Shown here piece by piece: positions 36,265-48,512 of a stretch of 64,000 bases of DNA. The notes under the pieces are model-generated. The model saw only the letters and a program-made list of their open reading frames with translations, searched no databases and had not been told where the DNA came from. Source of the stretch: Sipunculus nudus. Lineage: Eukaryota; Annelida; Sipuncula; Golfingiida; Sipunculidae. Where the stretch lies: assembly GCA_026874595.1 (NCBI GenBank), contig CM049309.1:54532079-54596078 (forward strand), given 5' to 3'. The position numbers and the translations under genes were made by a program. The stretch's first letter is position 1. The number at the start of each line of letters is the position of its first letter.

Positions 36265-36832
36265 AAAGCCTCGTTCACAACCGGGATCCGGTCGACGTAC
36301 GGCGGGTGTTTTGGGCTATTCCGTGCGGTCGACCTACAGTAACCGTGCGTTTTTCAAAGGCTGCAGGGACTCCGCAACGACCGTAACTGATATTAGCGCA
36401 ACTGGATGCGGCGACCGCGCATCAGGCAGCCACCTACGGGCTCCGTACGGGCACCGTACAATAGACGTACGGATGTCGTAGGATGCCCGTGCGATATTTA
36501 ACGTCTACTCGGCTACCCGGGAGACGTACGGTGTACCTGCGGCTGTCGTAAGGGGTCTTTGCGGCTTCCGCAAGGTTAGCTTGCGGTGTCCGTAGAGTAA
36601 GCAAAATTTACCGTGAGAAGGCCGTGAGAATGAGGAAGACACCTTGCCGTTCCCGCACGTCGGCCGCATAAGTATTCCTGCGGTTTCAAAAACTGAACGG
36701 TGATCTACGGTGTGCGGTGAACTCAGCGGGTTGTGACCAAGGCTCGAGTATTCCTGCAGTCCCCCCCCCCCCAAAAAACCGTACGGTACTCTACGATGTG
36801 CTGTGACCGCAGCGAGTTGTGACCGAGACTTT
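36265..36832. mobile_element. CpG-rich TIR element, 568 bp
   Basis: The termini aaagcctcgttcacaac (36265-36281) and gttgtgaccgagacttt (36816-36832) are reverse complements at 15 of 17 positions. The interior is far more GC- and CpG-rich than anything around it, with many variants of gtacgg and cgtacgg. The last 160 bp are a diverged tandem duplication (about 36672-36746 and 36747-36832), each half ending in a gttgtgacc terminus. No transposase is present, so it is non-autonomous. No clean target-site duplication is seen. The frames across it (36233-36481 +, 36505-36849 -) are shadows. Confidence 0.75.
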
Positions 36833-38720
36833 CCTGTGCATATGGTCATAACACTAATATGTAATCTATTTACAGCATCTGTATGATATTTGTCTTATAT
36901 TTATATTTATACATTTATGTGTTATCCAAATTTTGATAAATGTTTGATCTTTTTAAAAAATTAAATGTTATTTTCTTTTTTTAAAGTTCTTGGATCTGGG
37001 TTTATAGAACCCATGTGTAACACACTGTTTTCGCTGATCAATGCAGTACTAACAAGTGTGATCCTATTCCCTGTATTTATTTTGGGTTCTTTTTGTAGTG
37101 TGTTTTAGATTAGAGTGGGGGTTAATAATAAGTGCCCGGTTGAAAGTTGTACAAAGACACATGAGTGTTATGACGAAACAAATGTTAGTTAAAAATTTAC
37201 ACCTTACACTAAAGGCTAGATTTCCACAGCCTATTTCTCATGCAAACAGCATGAATTCAAATTGCTTAAGGAAATCATTCCATTCGTTAAGACTTATTGG
37301 AATAAACGAGAGGGTGGACATCAAGCTGCTGCTATGTATGCAGTCCTCATGTAATAATTATATTCCCGCAACTATGTTAGGTGATCGACGAACGCTTGGT
37401 ATTTACTAAGATAAGTCCTTCCAATTATTTGTTCATTACCTTTGATCGATATCACCACTCTACAAAGTTAAAATTTGCTATACGTCATTCCTTATTAATT
37501 TGCAAGTTCACTTAAAATCAGTGACTAAAATGACTTTGCTACCAAAAAAGGAAACATGTTATGTTATACTGTAAAAAGACTTTTGTTGACTACATGAGTG
37601 ATGGTACTAATTGTACATCGCTCATGATAATGAGGATGAAAGTCAATAATATTACAAATTCAGCAAAGTACTTTTTTTTGTATACACATTATCAATTTGC
37701 ACAAATAGCCCCTGACAGTAGACATCAAAGGTCAAATAATGGAATAAACATGCAAGACGTTAGAATTACCACCGAATTACATCAAGATTTTATAACTCCT
37801 TCCATAAACGTAAATCTTTTGGGTAGAGTGATCTTAGTAAAGTAGAGTTACATAAAGAGGTCCAGTCTGTCGTGAAATGTAGTTAGACTTTGAATGAAAT
37901 TGACTCCAAGCTGCACAGGATGTATTATATCTTTCAAATTACAAGTGATTATATCTGCGGTGTTTGTTTCAAATTAGTGCTTAATAAATGGGTAGGTTTT
38001 AATATTGATGCTCGTCCACGGGCGCGAAGCGCATGACCGCCGGGGAAATGAATTGTCTTGATCTAAAAGCAGAGGTTATGGGAGCGTATAATCACATGCT
38101 GTGGCTGGGCTTAGTGAGATAATCAAACACCTACACGAGCATGAACTCTAGATGATCTATAAGCCCGGGGCCATTCTGCCGTTTTCATTTGATTACTTTC
38201 GAGTGAAGTATGGAAGCGGATGATACATTATCACAGATGCAAAGCATTTGTTGTTTGCTACATTTTCAAAAACTTGCAAGGGACTCTTATTGTTAAGACA
38301 TTGAAATAAAGTTACTATAAATGTAAATCTTTGCAGTTTGTAAGGTTTCTTAAACCAGCCATCAGAAATGAAGTATTAGGTTACATATAGTACATTTGTT
38401 GCCTGTTTCATTATAAATCACCAGTCAATGACGCTAAAACAATCTACATTTAAAACGAAAATCCAGCAGAAATTGATTCATAGTAAAAATTTTACTTGTT
38501 TTAACAAGTATTGTTCAGAGTGAATTCTGATGACGTATTTGATAAATTTGTCATGTCTGGAACAACTCTTTTGAATTTCTTTGATATCAACATTTCCCAG
38601 GAAATTCTGATCCAGCAAAGAATATTGTGTACGATTTTTCAATGCTTCTAATTATCTGGCTAAACAAAACCCAGAATCATATGACGCATAGATATATGTT
38701 ATTTTATTGATTATCTATAT
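36833..38720. other. Non-coding stretch upstream of the peptide gene
   Basis: No coding exon was recognised. Because the peptide exon begins with a splice acceptor, part of this region may be its 5' intron, with a non-coding first exon here or further upstream. I could not place the donor or promoter. Confidence 0.4.
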
Positions 38721-38734
38721 TTGCTTTCTTTCAG
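38721..38734 (+). promoter_or_regulatory. 3' splice site before the peptide start codon
   Basis: The pyrimidine-rich ttgctttctttcag ends at 38734, four bases before the ATG at 38739. This is a textbook acceptor and implies that the 5' UTR is split by an intron. Confidence 0.6.
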
Positions 38735-38738
38735 AAAT

Positions 38739-39098
38739 ATGGACGGACGCGTTTGCCTCCTTTTCGGCCTTATCTTTGTGGCGGGAATCGCTATTTCTAC
38801 GTCACTTCCTCTGGATGATCTTGGATTGAGCCTGCTTGAATCAGATTCTCCCAAATTTTATGAGAGCATCAAAAGGGATACATCGCCTAAGGACAAAGAC
38901 TGCGATCAAATATGCGAGTTCTGCCGTAAAATGATAAGCATCCGCTGGGCGGCGCTGTGTGACGTGCAGTGTACACGAGGAGGAAGGAAAGGCCACGGGT
39001 TTGAGGCCTGCCTTACCGTATGGAACATACAGAAACAGTTCCCGTTCCCAGAGTTCAATCGACGCCAACAAACGATCAGCGTCCGCCAGTTTAAATAA
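38739..39098 (+). CDS. Secreted six-cysteine peptide precursor, possible whitnin (PKYMDT)-like
   Basis: The 119-residue precursor starts at the ATG after a splice acceptor; an upstream in-frame TTG is not used. Residues 1-22 form a signal peptide (hydrophobic core LLFGLIFVAGIAIS). A first segment contains SPKFYES and ends at dibasic KR (45-46). Then comes a cysteine-rich domain with C55, C59, C62, C74, C78 and C91 (C-x3-C-x2-C-x11-C-x3-C-x12-C); a second RR is at 108-109. Signal, dibasic sites and even cysteine number are the plan of a neuropeptide or peptide-hormone precursor. SPKF-YES-KR just before a C-x3-C-x2-C domain recalls molluscan whitnin, whose short peptide is PKYMDT; this is from memory and tentative. 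The last residues, QQTISVRQFK, have no amidation signal. Coding sequence is complete in one exon. Confidence 0.78.
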   Translation: MDGRVCLLFGLIFVAGIAISTSLPLDDLGLSLLESDSPKFYESIKRDTSPKDKDCDQICEFCRKMISIRWAALCDVQCTRGGRKGHGFEACLTVWNIQKQFPFPEFNRRQQTISVRQFK

Positions 39099-39446
39099 AC
39101 TGTGACGCGCCATGGTCCTCCGGAACATAGGTCAACGCGGGTGAAAATCATCCATAAAGTATTCATTAATATATAACTTAAATTGTTAGCAAATTTCACT
39201 TTGTACTTCAAACTGCGAAAGTCTGAATGTATAGTCAAGACCATCTGTTCGGAGCAGTGGAATTAATCTGAAGGACTATCATCACTTGAAATCAAACAAT
39301 CATACTTACGCAATATGTTCTTGAAGTTTTCTGTAATGTGACTGTGAGAAAGTAGTGAATAATGTACAGACAAATAGCAGAATCTTCTATTTTCTACGAG
39401 GAATGATATGAATTACCATTTTCATTTTCATGTAAATAATCATTGG

Positions 39447-39452
39447 AATAAA
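39447..39452 (+). promoter_or_regulatory. Candidate polyadenylation signal of the peptide gene
   Basis: AATAAA lies about 350 bp after the stop codon, a plausible 3' UTR length. In AT-rich DNA such hexamers also arise by chance. Confidence 0.35.
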
Positions 39453-42400
39453 TATGATTCGTATATCTGTTAGGCCTTGTGGTAATACTCTACAATAACC
39501 AGAAGTTTATGTGGAGTGTTTGTCAGATTCAACCGCGCGCAGCTGTGTATGACACCAGAAAAAAAGTCCGAATATTACCTCCAAATATTTTAGAATGGTT
39601 CCTTGATTATTACCTAACTCAAACTCCTTTCATAATATTTGAGTAAAGTCAAAAGACAAACCAACCAACCAAGTAACCCATCAACACAATAATATAATAT
39701 GTTCTAGCAGCGGTTTTATAAATTTTCAGTAATTTAGTTAGCAACCAACATGCCAAGTCCAGGCAACCCGTATCTATTAGAATTTGGCATGTTAGTTTTT
39801 TGCTGTCATATGTCTGAAGTATTGGGTCAATGCCAGGATTTCACCCAGAAGCATATATACTTACATGTTAATTTTAGGTTGCTCTTTAAAGTGAAACCAA
39901 GGGAACTTTAAAAAAAAACTATATTTATATTCTGAAAGTATAGGGGTTAGCCCCCTTAAGTGAACTCATAAACAGGCTTCTGAGTGAATTAAGCATTTCA
40001 AAGCTCTTGTTTTGAATTATGTGACATGTACACACGCCTGACCTCATGTAAATGTAGTAATAGTCAAAGACCACTCATGTAGTTCCAATAGGAAATTTAT
40101 AAATCATTCGTTGGATAGGATACACAGAAAGACATGGCCGGATGACAGGTGAGCTCTGCTAGCAAGAGCAAAGGAGGCCCTGGATACCAGTTAATTGATC
40201 TGTCCCTCAAATAAAATGCAATGGCAAAGAATCATATTATGGTTAATAAAAAAAATACAGAATCATTTCATATGAAAAACATATTACTTTGATAAAAATT
40301 GCTCCCAATGTGTTACAGAACTCTCCGACGAATTGATTAAAGATCATTTCATAGAGGTTTTCAGTAAAGTTGCCAACACACAATTAAATTAACCAACCTC
40401 GGATATCAAACTTGAAAAAATAAATCCCACTACGTGTCCCCTCTGCCGAAAGGTTTGGAATCAAGTTAAAGTTAACCTAGAGACGTCTAAGTAGTTCATA
40501 GTAGTAAAAAAAAGATATTAGGGAGCGACACTTTTTTTGTCCTTTCGAGCAACCTCCGGCAATCCGATTCTGGTCACTCCCCCCCCCCCCCCCCCCCCCC
40601 ATCAAAAGACACCTTACTTTCAACAATCCACGTACAGCAACAATCCAGGCACAATCTACTTGTTTAGTGGAGTTAAGTTTCTTTCTTTAACATGACCCTG
40701 ATTGTTTGATCCATTTTCTAACCGGGAAAATTAGAGGAAATGACAGGAGATATTTAATCAACGGAAGCTGATTGTTAAAAGCAAGCCGACGAATGAAAAA
40801 CAAATTTCTTGATTCGAAGGAGAAATTGATCATATTTTTTTTTTTTTACTTTGGATTCTGATTCCACAATTTCGTATTGTATTTAATAAGCTCTCTATGT
40901 GTTTTCAATATAGAGCGAGCAGCGCATTTTGCCTGCGCACTTCCTTCACTCGAAAGAATTGTCAATGTAGAAACGACCTTCCGACATCTGTTTGATTTTC
41001 TCGGTTTTCTGGGCACTGCAGTTTGTAATTGTTCGTGATGCTTTGGTTATGTTACAGAGCGTACAATGTCTGTATCTGTTAAACGTCTCTTTGCCCTCAA
41101 CTGAGAGCATAGAAATGCTTTAAACATAAAAATCTTTATTCAAGTGGTTATTAACTAGAATTGTTACCCACCTTGGTGGAGTCTATATATAAAAAGCCTA
41201 ATACATGACACCAAAACTCTAACATTCACGTTGCCAAATTATAATAATTAAAATTTATTTTGAGACACGAATGGATCTGTATTGAACACAACCCCCTATC
41301 TAAAGTTGGCCATCGGAGAACGCATGGAATTTGGTTTTAAAAAAAGTCTGGATTTTTTAATGTTTATAGAATGGCAGTAGCGTTTGTCTTCCTGTGCACT
41401 GTGATTTGTGAACGGTTACAATGATCCAAGCTTGGAATCTAGATTCAAAAGAGTTTTCTCGGAACTCATGATTAAATTCCTGGAATATGGGAAATCATCC
41501 ATTAAATCTTAGTGCTAACCAGATCCCTGATTGGTTTCCTGACATGTGTTGTTCAGTTCCTATATAATAAAGACTTATAAAAATGAAGATGAGAGCTTGT
41601 CCATTCAGGGCCGTCAGACTGTCATTTTCCTAAATACATGTGCAATAATAAATAAACAGGTAGAGGAGAAAATAGCTGGCGTGTGCCTATTTGGAGCTTA
41701 ATCCATCTGGGGCTACTTAATCCATTGAGATTCTTGGTAAAAATAAGTCGCGATGCCGTTAATTTGTTTGCAATACTCTTCCTCTTTTGTTGCGGCTGGC
41801 AAAGCCCTTTGGTGAACTCGGTGCAGTCTCCTTTGTTCAGGCTAGGCCATTTTACGTGGCGCCTGAATTAAAGCATGATTAATTATGAAGTTATTTCTGT
41901 CACCAGGGGGAGAATCGTCCCGGCTTTTGTTCCTGGGAGCACCACCCAGTCCCATACCTCAAGAATGTCCAGACCCCGAATGTTGCTGCCACTATCGGAG
42001 CTGCCCATACATGCAGTCTGTCACCAGTATGGCTATATTTGTCCGAAATACGAGGCTCATATCCTTAATATATGACCAGATATACAACAAAAACCAGCGG
42101 CTAAGCCAAGCAAACCCGCTTGTGTAGCACTTGCAGCGACCTCTTTATTGATCCTTAACGTGACCGTGCACGTTCCAGATAAGATTTACCAAACCAACAA
42201 GTATCTTGTTTGATCCTTCACAAAGGCGTTGGTTGCCTTAAAGAACGGCAGCACACGCTCGTTGCAGAGCATATTGAGGTTTTGAGGGCTCCTTACAATG
42301 TCAAAGGCGTGGCAAATCTGAATGCACCTAGGGACCAAAAGAGTGGGCGGTTACTATATTTGTCTTAGGAATGAAAGACTGCTCGCCTTATCTGACAACT

Positions 42401-42857
42401 TTGGTGGCCCGTGGATGAGAGGAGATACAACTTTTAATCTTCCAAACACATTTCATAAGGGACACATCAAAACTGCAAAGCAGCTGTCTATGGTTAGAGA
42501 GTGGGTGGGTTAACGCTGAAAAGCCTGAGAACGGACATTGTGTGCTTCTTTGAAATGAGAACGGCCCCGCTTGTCACTGCGTACAAAACAATTTCATTTT
42601 CCCCTGACTAGCTCATGTCTTCTGTTTATGACCTTTGGAAACATGTCAAGAATACCTCGAGAAGCATGATAATCATGAAATGAATGATTTGAAAGCAAAT
42701 TTCCAATTATCTTCATTAACATGCCAAATGCAGAGATAGTTCAGAACATATTTATAATAATAAGATTGATATGAGCGATACAAGCTTTCACGTTATAATG
42801 AAAACTAGAATCCGAGGCAGTCATGACGGACCATAACTACCGTCATCTGTTATTTTT
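39453..42857. other. Non-coding; poly(C) tract and a complex block
   Basis: A run of 22 C is at 40579-40600. The block at about 41670-42030 is less AT-rich and has overlapping short frames in two phases, one with clustered cysteines (CPDPECCCHYRSC near 41965-42003). Neither frame has flanking exons or a domain I can name; it may be a conserved non-coding element or a decayed exon. Confidence 0.35.
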
Positions 42858-42914
42858 TGTAAGATGTGACACTATTTGTATGATGTAACATTGTCTGTAA
42901 GATGTGACATTAGC
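42858..42914 (+). repeat. Three 19-bp tandem repeats
   Basis: Three consecutive 19-bp units occur at 42858-42876, 42877-42895 and 42896-42914. The consensus is tgtaagatgtgacattatc with few substitutions. Confidence 0.8.
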
Positions 42915-45900
42915 TTATCATACCTCCGCGAGGTAGCGACGTATATACCCTCTCTATATGGTATATAGGATTCTTGTCAATAATGAGATAGAGCAAGTTC
43001 TTTATCCCGGCCAGCGGCCGTGGCAATTCATTGGTATGATATCAGAGGCCGTCTCTCAGGTCATGCGATTCGTGTCAGTGAACAATGATACTGTGCAAAA
43101 CAGATGGAAGTGTCATTATGATCCAGATTAAGCCCAGTCTAACGTTATGGCTGTTTTATAATCATTTAGTGTATGATAGAAGGTAATGGCTCTGAAAAAA
43201 AGATAACATGTGCTGATTGAATCAGTGTGTATATATTTTCATGTAACCTTAAAAAAAAGAAAAAAAAATCGAAATAATTAATCTAAAATAACAAACAGAG
43301 CGACATTTAGGTATATATTGGTATACAAGAAATATTTATTCATTCATGGAGACATTTGGTCCTTTTATATTTTACGATGGTTAAACTGGTAATACAACAT
43401 CAACAACAAAAATTTAAAATTAAGGGGCACTAGACAGTATATGCCGTAATTATTTTAACTGACATGCAGTACCGACATTGTAACACACAGACGTATGGGC
43501 AAATGTCCGGAGAAAGGTTTTCTCTAGATATTCCTTAATGACATCTTATTGTCATCTCAACGTCTATACTTCGTACCCAATGGTGACGTTACATTCATTT
43601 AACAGTCATTCCACCTATCCACTGATCGCAGAAACACTAGCACAGGGCGAAAAATGTTCCGAACAATGACCGGGTGGTATTTTGGGCGCGAATATCGGAT
43701 TTTTATCTTCAGACCGTGGCTGTCATGGGTCCATGTGTTTTCTGGTTGTCTTCAGTCTTAAAACAGAACCGGTTCCAGGAGTACGGAAATCCAGGGGGTC
43801 CTGACAACCCATTCCCCCCCCCCCTTTTTCAGCTGCCGCAACTTTTTAAGGGTTTCAGATTAATTTTGGCGGCGTGGACACCCCCCCCCCCCTTCCGGAC
43901 CTAGGGCTTTTATGTGTTTCATTAGTCCTCCTTGGTTGAAACCCTCCTTTTCCTTAATCCCGGGTCAGACCCTGTTAAATGGTTTTTTTCTGTTTGTCTG
44001 CCCAGCTTTACTGACGTCGTACAATTTAATCTCCTCTCCCGCACAGGCGTTTTGTCTATGGTTCACTGTTTGTGTGTATCGAATTTCATCAGATGTATAT
44101 ACATATATATGATAGTACACCTTGGTTACGTGTCAAATAAATAACAAATGCATTAGAGGTGTGCGTGTGAGAGAAATAACAGCGAAGTACATGTTTATGT
44201 TACATAGAAAAATGAACGACCCAGTGATCGATACAATTATTTCAAAGCAACATTCCGAAAGGAAAATTTACGGACCTGGACCCCAGATTGAAAAGTGTAT
44301 TGGAATGTATTGAGCTGTAAAAGCAGTATCGGTTTTACCATTACGTCGTGATGAAATGACATGTGCCCACATATCATGTGCTAAAATACCTGCAAACGTC
44401 AGAAGACCACCTTACCCTCACACATAGCCTGTATTACTTTGATTTGTAAATGTGGCTATTGTTGATACCAAATTTTGGAAAATAATAGAAACAAGGCGCG
44501 CCCATAAACGCTGTGAATGTCACCGGTCAGATGCTAGTTTTTATCTTTTAGGCCACTCGTACTTGTCAGATAAAAGCTCTGTGTCTAGATGCGTCATGTC
44601 GAGAATGTCCTTACCTGCTTACTATCACTCAAAGGTATAAATAGAATATCATATGTAAAAGGAAGACTTTTGTCCAAAATATATTACGGGACATTTTGCG
44701 TCATTCATTAACAGTAAAAGGAAAATATGATCAAATATACGGGATAATTCCTGCTGCCATTTACTGTCACGTAAAGCGTATACCTGGAGTCCATTTAACC
44801 CAGGCGTACCAATTGCTTGTTGGAGAATGTTATTCAAAAGAGAATTCATAATGAAACAGTTATTTTGCATTGAAAAAGACATGGTATTTGAATGAAAACC
44901 AGCAGCGTGTTTTCCCAGTCAGTTTGAGTAAAAAGACAATTCATTTAATATCTGAGGATTGGGCTGAATTTCTTCCCGACATGTAAGACGACTTATGTTT
45001 GACATGGACATCTATTAAGTTATTCCAGCAATCGATATAAAGCGATAAAAACGATTTCTAACATTCACGCAATATATAATAGCCATCATTTTTGGGGGCA
45101 TTTAGAACCTAAGGACAAAGTTGTCCGATTCACTTGATGCAATGCTAACTTTCTAATCAGTTTGTTTTTTTAACTCTTTGCTACATACTAAACAGAAGCA
45201 ACAAAACCTTTATAAAATGACAACCTAATGCAATAAAAGGTAAAGATTGATAACATGAGCAGCATTTATACACTTATTTAAAATAAAAGAAAATATATAT
45301 CAAGGAATTATTCTGTGTTTTAATGTCATATACTAAAGAATGATGGTGATTTTACGTTAAGTCAACTATGATTCATCATTCCTGATTCGGTGTAGAATTA
45401 ACTGTCCTTAAAATCCTCACACTTATGTACTAATTGGATTGTCGGACTTCAAATGTTACTGCCCTATAAAAGTAATGAATGAATTGCAAAATAAATACTG
45501 GAGAGGTAAAGAATTGCAAAATATTTAGTCAAAGGAGTGACAATACTTTCAGACTTCCTTGACCACTGTGGCTATATCTAAGCTAACATATCAATTTAAC
45601 CAGGTAATCAATTTAATATGGTAAAACTTACATCCCCCTTAGCGATAAAAAGCCTGATTATAGGGATTATCAGCTAGGTGTATATTAAGTATAACCGTTC
45701 TAACCTGTAGTGTTAGAATCCTGCAACTCAGTAACAGCTCTGAAGCTTGGCCAAATTTTAAAATTACATATGAGGACGATTGCTTGTGTGGGATGATGCA
45801 TACCCTTTTATTTTTATGGGTGATTGTAAAATATTTGTTTAGCAGCCCTCATTACCAAAACAAGTATGACATCTGAGCGCAAAAGAAAACTTCAGAAACT

Positions 45901-47026
45901 TGCGACGAACAAGAAGAACAAGGTCACAGTTACATCATTTTCAAAATTCTATGGTGTCCTTGATTTCCTGAGGATTCCGTCTGTGTAATGTCAGAAATTA
46001 GAAATAACGGTCAAACAGTTACCAAGAGTGTTGTGTAAATGCAGAAACGGAAGAACTGCCATCGACAGACAAACGGAAATCGCTGTATTTCAGCATAATT
46101 TAAGGTAATCTGAGCTCAATACAGTGTTTTCAAATTAATAAAGATGAAATGTGCCAGGAATCTGTTCCTAAAATTTACAGTAGCATATTGGAACTATGTT
46201 GAGAAGACTCAGGGCTTAATCTAAATAACTGTGAAGCTAAAATGTTTTAAAGTCGATCACGCATTCAATTTAGGAATTTTAATTAAAGATTTTATTACTG
46301 TTGCACAATTAGCAGTGAATGGTTTTAAAATGTTTTTGTACTTTTCTTTTGATTTGCCGTTATACCTGGTAACAGAATATATAATACCACTCTTGAGAGT
46401 TGTTTGACCTAACATCTGCAAGAACAAAGAGGTTAACCTGCACATGTTATGTATCGATATTTGGTTTCATTGTTAGGAATTATGCAAGAAACAGAATGTG
46501 GGAAAGTAATAATCAAAATTGTAAGGGGATATCATTTGCAAACAGCTTCATGGATAAAATATATACGGAGGATTCATTAATGTTTATATGGTTATTCAAA
46601 GTAAAACAAGTGTCGCATTGGAGATTATCATGATACTGTATCGATGACAGCATTGTTTTCAAACGTCACTTTTTGCGAATTACTAATCGCAGTCTTCAGA
46701 ATCTTGTAACTTCCTTTAAGTGTGCATGTGGAGCGACTCCCGGGCTCATTTTAATCACCAGGATCCACAGATTTAGAAAAAATGATGTCAAATGTTTTAA
46801 GGGGGATGCCAAACATCCAAATTTTCAAAATCAATGGCTCCCAGACTAAACCCTTCGTGGAGCGATATATTATTGATTTGTTTTTGTAATAACGAACCAT
46901 CTTTACAAGCACGCACACATGTACCTAGAGGGAGCAATTATAGTAAACGAGTAGAAGTAGTAGAAGTTGAGATAATAGCAGTATTAGGCCTAGCAGTTGT
47001 TTTGATGTATCATTATTAGCGCCCCG
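42915..47026. other. Non-coding stretch
   Basis: C runs occur at 43815-43824 and 43880-43892. No gene was recognised. A 40-codon ATG frame at 45866-45988 is lysine-rich but unsupported. Confidence 0.4.
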
Positions 47027-47530
47027 CTTGGAAGGCGGTGCCCTATAGTGATTACCGTGTCAGTCCGTCCGTCCTTCCATCCGTCCATCTTTCCGTCAAT
47101 CCGTACTTCCGTCCGTCCGTCAGAGACGCTTTTTTTCGCGCGCGATAACTCAACAAGAACATGCATGATCTTTCTCTTTCTCACGTTCACAGGATTGATT
47201 GGTACCTATGAGGGCTCCAGACCTTTTGAATTACAGACCTGTCAGATTCCAATATGGCCACCAGAGCATAATTATTGATTTTCTTTCGCACCCGATTTCT
47301 CATCAAGAACATGCTTGATCTTTCTTAAGTTTACAGGGATCATTGGTGCCTTTGAGGGTACCTGACTTCTTGAATTACAGACTTGTGCAAAATCAAAGAT
47401 GGCCGGTGATTTCCTTTTGCACACATTATTCAACTTTAATATACGCTTCTTTAATATGATTTGAACCAGTAGGATTTTTCTCTGGACCTTTGCCTGTATC
47501 TCTGGCCAGTATCCCACTTTACTTGACGAA
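47027..47530 (+). repeat. (CCGT)n plus diverged tandem repeat of about 140 bp
   Basis: An imperfect tccg/ccgt microsatellite (47060-47122) leads into two successive units, 47131-47278 and 47279-47416. Both carry, in order, a cgc-rich start, tca-caagaacatgc-tgatctttct, acagg-at-attggt-cct, ttgaattacagac-tgt and atggcc. A third, weaker unit seems to start near 47410. Frames on both strands here are repeat translations. Confidence 0.7.
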
Positions 47531-47559
47531 ATCAGCAATGATAGGCCTATACATGTATA

Positions 47560-47564
<5 letters not shown>

Positions 47565-47612
<48 letters not shown>
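47565..47612. repeat. (TA)n microsatellite
   Basis: An uninterrupted TA run of about 48 bp followed by an ATTT-type patch. Unlike three other tracts in the window, it has no partner tract nearby. Confidence 0.85.
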
Positions 47613-47617
<5 letters not shown>

Positions 47618-48351
47618 TTATTTATATGGTCCTATCGTTAGAACATTCAGAAAAGTATACATAATCCCCTCCGAAAACAGTTCTGCAGGTATCAAGGAGA
47701 CACTGCAGATTTACCTTGAGCTGAGTGATTGTCCCTGTAGGTGCCCCTATCTGCAGTAGCTTTCAAGAACTAATTTGGACCCCAAACGGCTTACAAGATC
47801 TAATTGGGATGCCACTTTTTTTTTACTTTTGATAGTCGAACTTGGTCATGCACACGCAGTTGACCTTAAGTTTTTACATTAAATATTTATAAAGATAAAG
47901 TAAAGCTTTATAAATATTCATTTATTTATAATATTATGAAACATAGTATACTAAAGTAGACTATTTAAAACTAAAACAACAGTGTAAACTAAATATTTAA
48001 TATTTCAGGGCAATATGACCACACATGTTCATATTATCAAAACACTGGGGTAATATGAGCACAATTTCAAATTTAAAGATTTGTCCTTATTTTGTTGAAA
48101 ACGTTAGAGAAACCAGTCTTATCGGCATATTGCCCTTCTATAAGACCATCTTATTCCAATCAAACCGAGAACATGCTGATAACGGCGATTTATTACTTCT
48201 GCGATGCAAAAGTTCTTAGGGTGCTCATTTTCCCCCTATATAACCCTTTGTTTAAAAAACACATTTAAGTTCTGAGAAATGTTTGTCTGAGTACAAAAGT
48301 CATCAAGATAATAAAATAATAACGTTTTACTAACAAAACTAAAATCTGTTA

Positions 48352-48512
48352 TTAGGCCAAGCCCATCTGCAGATGGGCCAGAAAGTGCATGGTATCACAT
48401 CCGTTATTGGGCTGCCAATCTGCAAAATAATATAACGGATCCCAATAACGGATCCTCATATGGGCCAAGCCAATCGGCCAATGGGCCAGATCCGCAAATG
48501 GGCTCTAACATT
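48352..48512. repeat. Palindromic repeat cluster (gggcca / ccgttattggg)
   Basis: A perfect 18-bp palindrome lies at 48361-48378 (gcccatctgcagatgggc). A perfect 13-bp inverted repeat pairs atccgttattggg (48399-48411) with cccaataacggat (48441-48453). The motif atgggcca or its variants occurs at 48372, 48459 and 48481. The composition differs sharply from the flanks. It may be a short foldback element or satellite fragment. Confidence 0.7.

Noticed and set aside
36233-36849. Long frames rich in Arg, Pro and Gly on both strands
   Set aside because: They lie inside the CpG-rich TIR element and reflect GC content and few stop codons, not protein coding.
38841-39244. Two minus-strand frames over the peptide exon
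   Set aside because: Neither has a signal peptide or known motif; the plus-strand precursor explains the coding signal.
41885-42127. Cysteine-containing frame resembling part of a secreted Cys-rich domain
   Set aside because: An adjacent frame also has a cysteine-bearing stretch, neither matches a domain spacing I know, and no flanking exons were found. I left it as a note on the non-coding stretch.
45866-45988. Lysine-rich 40-codon ATG frame
   Set aside because: It is short, without homology, signal peptide or splice context; chance is the simplest explanation.
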